Of a stretch of 64,000 bases of DNA, positions 57,607 through 64,000 are shown in pieces; within the stretch, counting starts at the first letter, position 1; every line of letters starts with the position of its first letter. The DNA is from an uncultured Gammaproteobacteria bacterium. Its GTDB lineage: Bacteria; Pseudomonadota; Gammaproteobacteria; Pseudomonadales; Pseudohongiellaceae. A program made the position numbers and the translations under genes. The stretch spans positions 1 to 64,000 of the forward strand of contig CAINTJ010000090.1 in the NCBI GenBank assembly GCA_903853385.1. Direction: 5' to 3'. The notes under the pieces were generated by a model. It worked only from the letters and a program-made list of their open reading frames with translations, ran no database searches and was not told the origin of the DNA.

Positions 57607-58331
57607 AGCCTGTTGCCCTTGTCACCGGTGCCGCTGTGCGCATCGGGGCCTGCATAGTACGTCACTTGCATGCAGCCGATTACCGGATATTGCTGCACTA
57701 TCATCGTTCGCACGACCAGGCTGCGGCACTCGCTGAAGAACTTAATGCGCAACGCGATGATTCGGTGCGCCTGTTGCAAGCTGATTTGCTTGATGTCACT
57801 GCCATCGAACAATTGGCGCACGCCGCTCTGGCGGCGTGGGGCAGAGTCGATCTGCTCGTCAACAACGCGTCCACTTTCTATCCGACTCCGCTTGGCACCA
57901 TCACCACAGCACAATGGGACAACCTGCTGGGCAGCAACGCCCGCGCACCGCTGCTGTTGAGCCAGCATCTGCACACCACGCTGCGCACTTGCCATGGCAG
58001 CATCGTCAACATCATTGACAGCACCTCCCGCTATGGACTGGCGCAATTCATTCCCTATGCGATGGCCAAGGCAGCACTCGCCAACATGACCCGCTCACTG
58101 GCGCGCGAACTGGCCCCGCAAGTACGCGTCAATGGCATCGCCCCCGGCGCCATCCTGTGGCCGGAATTTGACGGCGGTCTCAATGGCGAAGCACAAGCAG
58201 CAACACTGGCCCGCACGGCCATGGGGAGACTCGGCTCCCCTGACGATATCGCGCATGCGGTGCTGTTTTTGGCACAGGCCAGTTATGTCACCGGCCAGAT
58301 CATCAAGGTGGACGGCGGCGTGAGGTCCTAA
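57603..58331 (+). CDS. Pteridine reductase-like short-chain dehydrogenase
   Basis: 242 aa from GTG 57603, overlapping the cca stop by 4 bp; a longer frame inside cca is not family sequence. NAD(P)-binding [23 protein letters not shown] (typical of pteridine reductases), and catalytic Tyr-Lys in PYAMAKAAL; the C-terminus ends KVDGG. Would reduce dihydropterins or dihydrofolate, which fits the folB/folK genes nearby. The catalytic Ser position is occupied by Asp (NIIDST), as in pteridine reductases. Its stop overlaps the convergent peptidase gene by 4 bp. Confidence 0.88.
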   Translation: MKPVALVTGAAVRIGACIVRHLHAADYRILLHYHRSHDQAAALAEELNAQRDDSVRLLQADLLDVTAIEQLAHAALAAWGRVDLLVNNASTFYPTPLGTITTAQWDNLLGSNARAPLLLSQHLHTTLRTCHGSIVNIIDSTSRYGLAQFIPYAMAKAALANMTRSLARELAPQVRVNGIAPGAILWPEFDGGLNGEAQAATLARTAMGRLGSPDDIAHAVLFLAQASYVTGQIIKVDGGVRS

Positions 58332-60496
58332 TTCAAACCCCGGCGCTCCAGCAACGGCTTCACATCCGGCTCGGCACCGCGAAACTTCACATATAACTGC
58401 ATGGCATCCTCACTATTGCCGCGCGACAGCAAGCTATCGCGGAAATGCTGGCCGTTGGCACGCGTCATGCCACCGTTGTGCTTGAACCATTCCACTGTGT
58501 CAGCATCCAGTACTTCGCTCCAGATGTAGGCGTAATATCCGGCCGAATAGCCCCCCATGCTGTGTGAAAAATAAGGCAGGCGGTAACGCGGCGGCAGCAT
58601 CGGCAAGCTGGCGCCGGCTGCGGTCAGCACGCCGGCTTCGAACTGCATCAGTTTTTCTGCCGCCGGCACTTGTACCGGTGTCAGCTGATGCAGCGCCATG
58701 TCGGTGAGCGTTGCCATCAGCTGTTCACTGGTCGCAAAACCCTGATTGAACTTCTGTGCAGCGAGGGCTTTGTCCAGCAACTGCTGCGGCATAGGCTCGC
58801 CCGTCTGGTAATGGACCGCATAGTTCTTCAACACTTGCGGCCAGCTGGCCCACATTTCATTCACTTGCGAGGGATATTCAACAAAATCGCGTGGCACATT
58901 GGTGCCGGCCAGGGTCTGGTAGTTCACCTTGCTGAACAAGCTGTGCAAGCCATGGCCAAATTCATGGAACATGGTGGTCACCTCATCGAAAGTCATCAGC
59001 ACCGGTTCGCCTTGCGGCGGCTTGGGTATGTTGAGATGGTTGGCCACCACAGCCTTGTTGCCCATCAGCTCTGATTGAATGACGTACTCATTCATCCAGG
59101 CTCCGCCTTGTTTGCTGGCGCGGGCAAAAGGATCCAGCAGCAAGATACCGAGCGGTGAGCCATCGGCATCGGCCACATCAAATACCCGCACATCCGGCTG
59201 GTAGACCGGCAGATCGAAGCGCTCCTTGAAGCCAAGACCATAGATCTGGTTGGCGGCAAAGAACAGGCCTTTGGTCAGCACATTGTTCATCTCGAAATAC
59301 GGGCGCAGTTGTGACTCATCAAAGCTGAAGCGCTGCTGCCGCACTTTTTCAGCGTAATAAGCCCAGTCCCAGGCGGCCAGCGGCGCATTGACACCATCGG
59401 CCTGCATCGCCTTTTGCAAATCATCGGCTTCACGCCTGGCGTTGCGAATGGCAAGCGGCATCATCGCACTCAGGCGCTGGCTGACCGCATCCGGCGTGCG
59501 CGCAGTCTGGTCTTCCAGCTGGTAGGCAGCGTGATTGGCATAGCCCAGCAATTGCGCACGCTGGGCCCGCAACAACGCCGTGCGACTAACCAGTTGCCGG
59601 CTGTCGTAATCACCGCCACTGCTGCCACGCGCCAACGACGCTTCCATCAATCGTTGACGCAGTGCACGATTTTTCAGTGACGCCAGCAAGGGCTGACCGG
59701 AAGTATTGACCAGCTCAATCACATATTTGCCCGGCAGCTTATGCGCCTGTGCCGCAGCGGCAGCAGCCTGAATCTCGGCCTCACTCAAACCGGCCAGCTC
59801 GTCCTTGCTGTCTACAACAACTGCACGTGCATTTACTTCATTGAGCACATCCTGGCTGAACCGGGTAGCGATCTCGGCCAGCTCGCTGTTGAGCGCCTTG
59901 AGCCGCTCCTGCTGTTGCGCGGTGAGCAGCGCACCCGCACGTACGAAGTCGCGGAAGTCTTTTTCCAGCAAGCGCACTGACTCGGGATCCAGACCCGCAC
60001 TGTCGCGCTGGTCATACACTTTTTTGATACGGGCAAACAAGAGCGGATTCAGCAGGATCTTGTCACTGTGTGCCGCCAGTTTGGGGGCAATTGCAGTTTC
60101 GACGGCTTTGATCTCGTCGTTAGTATTGGCAGAAGTCATCGCAAAAAATACTGTCGACACCCGATTCAACAACTGGCCGGACAACTCCAGTGGCACCAGA
60201 GTATTGGCAAACGAAGGCTCGGCCGTCTGGCTGGTGATATCCGCAATTTCCGCCAGCTGGTCCATCATGCCTTTGCCAAATGCCGGCAAATAATGCTCTG
60301 CGCGGATCAGGTCGAAATGCGGGTAATGCATCGGCAAGGTACTGGCTGCAAAAAACGGATTTTCAGACGGCATCGCGGCAACCTGGTCAACAGAAGAGGA
60401 TTTTTGCTTGTCATTATTGCGGCTGTCGCTGCAAGCCACCAGCAACAGGCCGGCAGCTACTGCCATGACAAAATTTTTGATTTGTGTGGATAGCAT
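58328..60496 (-). CDS. M3 family peptidase (Dcp-like), lipoprotein
   Basis: 722 aa from ATG 60496, where a lipoprotein signal begins (VMAVAAGLLLVACSDS, Cys at about 21); longer frames add non-family residues. Zinc site FHEFGHGLHSLFSK (HExxH) with downstream ligand region; SENPFFAASTLPMHYPHFD is the usual start of oligopeptidase A/Dcp proteins. A peptidyl-dipeptidase tethered in the periplasm is likely; E. coli Dcp is in the cytoplasm, so the location differs. Follows the cysteine-rich gene by 2 bp. Confidence 0.9.
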   Translation of the reverse strand: MLSTQIKNFVMAVAAGLLLVACSDSRNNDKQKSSSVDQVAAMPSENPFFAASTLPMHYPHFDLIRAEHYLPAFGKGMMDQLAEIADITSQTAEPSFANTLVPLELSGQLLNRVSTVFFAMTSANTNDEIKAVETAIAPKLAAHSDKILLNPLLFARIKKVYDQRDSAGLDPESVRLLEKDFRDFVRAGALLTAQQQERLKALNSELAEIATRFSQDVLNEVNARAVVVDSKDELAGLSEAEIQAAAAAAQAHKLPGKYVIELVNTSGQPLLASLKNRALRQRLMEASLARGSSGGDYDSRQLVSRTALLRAQRAQLLGYANHAAYQLEDQTARTPDAVSQRLSAMMPLAIRNARREADDLQKAMQADGVNAPLAAWDWAYYAEKVRQQRFSFDESQLRPYFEMNNVLTKGLFFAANQIYGLGFKERFDLPVYQPDVRVFDVADADGSPLGILLLDPFARASKQGGAWMNEYVIQSELMGNKAVVANHLNIPKPPQGEPVLMTFDEVTTMFHEFGHGLHSLFSKVNYQTLAGTNVPRDFVEYPSQVNEMWASWPQVLKNYAVHYQTGEPMPQQLLDKALAAQKFNQGFATSEQLMATLTDMALHQLTPVQVPAAEKLMQFEAGVLTAAGASLPMLPPRYRLPYFSHSMGGYSAGYYAYIWSEVLDADTVEWFKHNGGMTRANGQHFRDSLLSRGNSEDAMQLYVKFRGAEPDVKPLLERRGLN

Positions 60497-60498
60497 CT

Positions 60499-61050
60499 TC
60501 AGCCTCGCGTGGTTTGGGTGCTGCGCAGCGCCACAATGGCCGGCTCGGTGGCGAGCTGGCGCAACAAAGTATGGATAGTTGCTGCCGCGGCTACGACATC
60601 CACTGCATTCTGCACTTCCACTTGCTGGCATAACTGCTCCAGTCGGCTTTGTTCGCGCTGCAAACGTTTTTGCCATAGCTCATTACTGACCGTGGCAAGT
60701 GCAACCTGCAGCAATTGCTGCAATTCATGCAGCTTCTGCATGCGAGTAAACACCGCATAGATTTCTGCCGCCCGGGCCGGATTACTGCGCCAGCTGCTTT
60801 CGCCAAACAGGCGTGTCACACGCTGGCCGGCACCATGGCAGCTGTAATGAATACAGCCACGAAAACCCTGCGCTTCCAGATCCTTGTGAATGCCGCATCC
60901 AAAATCATGCTGCAGATGGGAACAGGGCATGTGGGCTTCCTTGTCGAAACCGAAGCCCTGGCCGGCATCAAATGGCAGCACCACACAGCACAGACCGCTG
61001 CAAGCTGCGCAGTCATGCTGAAGAGAATGAACAAGGGGTGTATCCTGCAT
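60499..61050 (-). CDS. Cysteine-rich protein, YkgJ-like metal-binding domain
   Basis: 183 aa from ATG 61050 (TTG 61077 is an alternative). Not assigned to a function. The N-terminal 90 residues hold Cys in CAACSGLCC, MPCSHL, FGCGIHKD and RGCIHYSCHGAGQ, a pattern seen in YkgJ-type putative zinc/iron-cluster domains and in front of some pentapeptide-repeat proteins. The rest is helical and Gln/Leu-rich. It is divergent from thpR and in one unit with the M3 peptidase. Confidence 0.65.
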   Translation of the reverse strand: MQDTPLVHSLQHDCAACSGLCCVVLPFDAGQGFGFDKEAHMPCSHLQHDFGCGIHKDLEAQGFRGCIHYSCHGAGQRVTRLFGESSWRSNPARAAEIYAVFTRMQKLHELQQLLQVALATVSNELWQKRLQREQSRLEQLCQQVEVQNAVDVVAAAATIHTLLRQLATEPAIVALRSTQTTRG

Positions 61051-61076
61051 AGGTAAAGTAACAGTCAGTGGAAGCA

Positions 61077-61598
61077 ATGTCCCAGTCTACCTCAGCCAAG
61101 CGGCCGACTCAGCCAGAGTCTTTGCGACTTTTCTTCGGCCTCGCCTGCCCGTCCTGGGCGACGATTCGCCAGCAACTGCAACAGCTGCGTGATGCCAGCC
61201 AGGATCCGTGCAGCGGCTTGCAGGTAGTGTCGGAAGCCAGCCTGCATATCACACTGAAATTTCTGGGCAGTTGCCAGGCAGCTTTGACCAGTCCGCTAAT
61301 AGAAGTGCTGGAAACAGTTGGCAGTGACAGCGGCAGTTTTACCTTGAAGCTGCAGGGTGCCGGCAGCTTCCATGGCGCGTTGTGGCTGGGAGTGGATGCT
61401 CAACCCGGGCTGACAGCACTGGTACAACGCCTGGAACAGGCACTGCTGCCACTGGGCTTTACCGTTGACAGCAAACCTTTTCGTCCGCATCTGACGCTGG
61501 CACGACTGGGCCACAAACCTCAATTCAATACCCGCGCATGGCAGCAACAATGGCGCGATACCGAGTGGGGAGATCTCGAGGTCAGCGCTGTCAGTTAG
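61077..61598 (+). CDS. thpR: RNA 2',3'-cyclic phosphodiesterase
   Basis: 2H phosphoesterase that opens 2',3'-cyclic phosphates (formerly LigT). 173 aa from ATG 61077. Two catalytic HxT motifs: LHITLKFLG and PHLTLARLG, with LRLFFGLACP at the start. Divergent from the cysteine-rich gene; start regions nearly touch. Confidence 0.9.
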   Translation: MSQSTSAKRPTQPESLRLFFGLACPSWATIRQQLQQLRDASQDPCSGLQVVSEASLHITLKFLGSCQAALTSPLIEVLETVGSDSGSFTLKLQGAGSFHGALWLGVDAQPGLTALVQRLEQALLPLGFTVDSKPFRPHLTLARLGHKPQFNTRAWQQQWRDTEWGDLEVSAVS

Positions 61599-61666
61599 TA
61601 CCAGTCCACCCACTTGCCAATCGGCGCACAGTACCAGGTGTTGCATTCCACCAGGCTGATGACTGG

Positions 61667-62704
61667 CTAGCCTCCCCGCTCTGCTTCCATCATCTTCTGC
61701 AACAACAGTCGCCCGCGTACCGTATTGCGATCGCTGAACTTGACGACTTCGCGGGTGGGTTCGCCGTGGATGCCCAGCATGTGCTCAATGGCTTCCGACG
61801 CATCGATGTCTTCCGCTACGGTTTTTTTCAGGTATTCCTTCATCAGCTCCATTTGTGCAACGCTGTCGGACGCCATGCCGAAGAAATAATAGCAACTGTT
61901 GCGGGTGGCCGGCGTGACTGCATGGAACACCTGGGATTTGCGCAATAACTGGCCGGCTTGCGGATGTCCGTCCGGATAAAACATGTCGGCAAACCCGGCA
62001 TGCAGACCGGGGGCATAAAAGTCCATGCCGTTGACCTGATCAATCAAGCCTTCATAACCGAATGTGGTCTTTACCACCGGCGGCGCCGGCGAGTTCTTCA
62101 TGCGGCGCCGGCTGCGTATCACACCGGGCGCTTCCGTCAATTCTTCCGGCTCAGTGGCATTGGCCATAACACCTATGCTGCCCGCATGCAGAAACGCCAG
62201 ATGCGACAGATCGAGCAGGTTGTCATTGAGCAATTGATAACGTGCCTTGATTTCATTCAGATAGAACGGCATTGCAGTAAAGCCCGCACGCTCGTAGCTG
62301 ATCTCGACCAGATCCGGCAACAGCGACCTGTCGGCCTTATCCACATCACCCGCCCATACCCATATCCACATGCCATGTTCTGCCACTGGATAGTTGCGCA
62401 GTTTGCAGGTGGAAGGAATATTGTCCTGGCCGGGAATCTTCGTACACGCACCCTGTGAGTCAAACTCAAAGCCGTGATAGCCGCAGGTGATGCTGTCGTC
62501 GTGCAGCTTGCTCTTGCCCAGCGGAAAAAAACGATGCGGGCACAAGCCGCTCAGGGCCACTGGCTGCCCATCCTGCTTGCGATAGAGCACCACCGGCTCG
62601 TTCAACAGCCAGCGCGAAACCAGCTCCTGTTTCAGGTCTTGTGCAAAGGCCAAGACATACCAGCCATTGCGCACGGCAAAATAGCCTTCCTTGAACGGAT
62701 ACAT
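61667..62704 (-). CDS. Rieske aromatic ring-hydroxylating oxygenase / demethylase subunit
   Basis: 345 aa; GAGAGG before the ATG. N-terminal Rieske cluster: CPHRFFPLG and CGYHGFEFD (CxH...CxxH). Catalytic iron site in NDNLLDLSHLAFLH. Layout is that of VanA-type O-demethylases. Substrate unknown. The partner reductase is not next to it, so it must use one encoded elsewhere. Its codon use looks like the neighbours. Confidence 0.87.
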   Translation of the reverse strand: MYPFKEGYFAVRNGWYVLAFAQDLKQELVSRWLLNEPVVLYRKQDGQPVALSGLCPHRFFPLGKSKLHDDSITCGYHGFEFDSQGACTKIPGQDNIPSTCKLRNYPVAEHGMWIWVWAGDVDKADRSLLPDLVEISYERAGFTAMPFYLNEIKARYQLLNDNLLDLSHLAFLHAGSIGVMANATEPEELTEAPGVIRSRRRMKNSPAPPVVKTTFGYEGLIDQVNGMDFYAPGLHAGFADMFYPDGHPQAGQLLRKSQVFHAVTPATRNSCYYFFGMASDSVAQMELMKEYLKKTVAEDIDASEAIEHMLGIHGEPTREVVKFSDRNTVRGRLLLQKMMEAERGG

Positions 62705-62772
62705 GTTTACCTCTCTAGCAAACTCTGGCGGTGATTATTCTATGCTTGCTTAAGCTTGAACAACAGCCGGCA

Positions 62773-63300
62773 TCAATTTGCTTTCGACAACAGCCGCCCA
62801 TGCCACTCAAACGTTACCGGTTTGAGCTGCTGACCTGGCTGCGCGAACAGCGCATGCTGTTCCTTGCCAATTTCGTTGAATGATTTTTTTAACACAGGAT
62901 GGCGTTTTTTGCCGGCGATTTGCATGAGCGGCTTCAACACATAGGCCTTCGCCATGATGTCAGGGTGCGGCAATACCACGCCGTTGAAGGCGCCGGCCTT
63001 GTCACCATAAGTCAACAGATCGAGATCAAGCGTTACTTCCGTACTGCGCTCAGTCGTACGATTGCGTCGATGCTTGTCTTCTATCTGTTTCAGCAGACTG
63101 ACGAGTGCTGGCAGCGGCAAGTCAGTTTCAAAGCCGGCGGCCATGTTCAGATAGCAAATGCCGGGGTGCTGGTCGGCGACACTTTCATAAACGGATGACA
63201 GTGCCAGGTCATTGAACTGCAGCAGCAGCATGTCGAGACAGGAACATATATTCTCATAAGGCCGCGTGTTGCTGCCCAGACTGAGAGTGACCCACACCAC
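62773..63300 (-). CDS. folK: Hydroxymethyldihydropterin pyrophosphokinase
   Basis: Pyrophosphorylates 6-hydroxymethyl-dihydropterin in folate synthesis. 175 aa from GTG, whose G is shared with the folB stop. SLGSNTRPYENI, RNRTTERSTEVTLDLDLLTYGD (metal Asp pair) and LPHPDIMAKAYVLKPL are typical. In Pseudomonas a folK copy lies between pcnB and panB; here this is the only copy in the window. Confidence 0.94.
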   Translation of the reverse strand: MVWVTLSLGSNTRPYENICSCLDMLLLQFNDLALSSVYESVADQHPGICYLNMAAGFETDLPLPALVSLLKQIEDKHRRNRTTERSTEVTLDLDLLTYGDKAGAFNGVVLPHPDIMAKAYVLKPLMQIAGKKRHPVLKKSFNEIGKEQHALFAQPGQQLKPVTFEWHGRLLSKAN

Positions 63301-63671
63301 TACGGCGCAACTCCGGCGGTGCGCGTGCCGCGCTCAATCAGCACGCCGACTTCCTTGGCGCCGGTGATCGCAGCCGGCTTGCCGACGCGCACCCGCACCC
63401 AGGTCACGTGGAATTCGCTGCGTATCAACGTGGCGATGGCTTCTGCCATCGCTTCCAGCAGTTGCAGGTTGCTTTGCTCGATGAACTTGGTGACACGTAC
63501 ACACACGATTTTGTAGTCGAGCACATATTGGTGTTCGTCGGTAGCTGCTGCCTTGCCAAAGTCACAGGCCATGTCGAGATCGATGCAGACCGGCTGTTTG
63601 ATTTCGCGCTCCCACTCATAGACACCGATGACGGTTTTGACTTCTAGTCCTCTTACATAAACGATGTCCAT
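63300..63671 (-). CDS. folB: Dihydroneopterin aldolase
   Basis: Makes 6-hydroxymethyl-dihydropterin for FolK. 123 aa. DIVYVRGLEVKTVIGVYEWER carries the conserved Glu; LLEAMAEAIATLI and the Lys in VRVGKPAAI are present. Translated directly before folK. Confidence 0.94.
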   Translation of the reverse strand: MDIVYVRGLEVKTVIGVYEWEREIKQPVCIDLDMACDFGKAAATDEHQYVLDYKIVCVRVTKFIEQSNLQLLEAMAEAIATLIRSEFHVTWVRVRVGKPAAITGAKEVGVLIERGTRTAGVAP

Positions 63672-63695
63672 GGAATCCTCAGGTCTTGCGCAAAA

Positions 63696-64000
63696 TTAAA
63701 GGGGAACAGCCTGCAGTGGCGGCAGTGTTTCCAGACTCCAGCGCGGCCGCGCATGGAACGCCAGATCATCACACTGCCCGGCCAGCAGGCGCTGACAACC
63801 GGCATAGGCGATCATGGCGCCATTGTCGGTGCAATACTGCAATTTGGGATAGTAGAGCCGTGCATTTTGTTGCGCGGCCATCAGCCCCAGCTCTTCCCGC
63901 AAACGGGTATTGGCACTGACACCACCGGCAATCACCAGTGTTTTCATGGCAGTTTGCTGCAATGCCCGTTTGCATTTGATGCTGAGAGTGGCGACTACTG
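63696..64000 (-). CDS. tsaD: tRNA threonylcarbamoyladenosine transferase TsaD, C-terminal part
   Basis: Partial gene; the frame is open to the right edge, so about the last 101 residues are seen. Forms the N6-threonylcarbamoyl group of tRNA A37. [16 protein letters not shown] and [12 protein letters not shown] are signature strings. Ends 24 bp before folB; plsY, which often lies between them, is absent. Confidence 0.93.
   Translation of the reverse strand, partial: VVATLSIKCKRALQQTAMKTLVIAGGVSANTRLREELGLMAAQQNARLYYPKLQYCTDNGAMIAYAGCQRLLAGQCDDLAFHARPRWSLETLPPLQAVPL

Noticed and set aside
1-64000. CRISPR arrays, insertion sequences, tRNA and rRNA genes
   Set aside because: No regular spaced repeats, transposase genes, cloverleaf-like sequences or ribosomal RNA segments were recognised on reading.

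Overview
The window is chromosomal DNA from a gammaproteobacterium of the Pseudomonadales/Cellvibrionales type. Three blocks show this. The first is cbrA-cbrB-(crcZ-like RNA)-pcnB-panBCD-acs, which follows the Pseudomonas order. The second is fabAB, aroQ-accBC-prmA, zinc-ribbon gene-dusB-fis-purHD and rpe-trpEGC with crp/vfr and coq7. The third is murU-amgK / lptD-surA-pdxA-rsmA-apaGH-cca with folKB-tsaD. No insertion sequence, prophage, CRISPR array, tRNA or rRNA was recognised. Genus and species cannot be fixed from the sequence alone.

Region by region: 1-10543 holds the end of a CbrA-type sensor kinase (cut by the left edge), its sigma-54 response regulator, a probable CrcZ-like Hfq/Crc-sponge RNA with sigma-54 promoter, upstream repeats, CA motifs and terminator, then pcnB (no ordinary start codon), a deoxynucleoside kinase, pantothenate synthesis (panBCD) and acetyl-CoA synthetase. 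10568-12788 (minus) makes sugar-nucleotide precursors (manB-type mutase, galU). 12876-18930 is unsaturated fatty acid synthesis (fabAB), an orphan DsbD N-terminal domain, aroQ, acetyl-CoA carboxylase subunits and prmA. 18931-29030 looks like an island of about 10 kb inside an otherwise conserved cluster. It carries a TonB-dependent receptor with its own ExbB-ExbD-TonB, two exported phosphoesterases, a 2-oxoglutarate oxygenase and a Kup potassium transporter. 29039-35103 resumes the conserved cluster: zinc-ribbon protein, dusB, fis, purH, purD, coq7.

35116-40294 has an OsmC protein, a crp/vfr gene that is frameshifted at a run of seven C, dgkA, and rpe-trpE-trpG-trpC without trpD. 40485-46718 contains two exported PQQ dehydrogenases with C-terminal cytochrome c domains, placed on either side of an EamA transporter and htpX; htpX has a good sigma-32 promoter. 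46780-49452 (minus) is a LOG-family hydrolase plus murU and amgK of peptidoglycan sugar recycling. 49508-58331 is the lptD-surA-pdxA-rsmA-apaG-apaH-cca-pteridine reductase run. 58328-64000 has an M3 peptidase lipoprotein, a cysteine-rich protein, thpR, a Rieske oxygenase, folK, folB and the end of tsaD.

The most notable signals are the complete CbrAB/CrcZ-type catabolite-repression module together with an A-rich, Hfq/Crc-like leader on one PQQ dehydrogenase gene; the phosphoester-scavenging-like TonB island; the poly-C frameshift in crp; and the non-canonical start of pcnB. All functional calls come from reading motifs and gene order; no database search was run.
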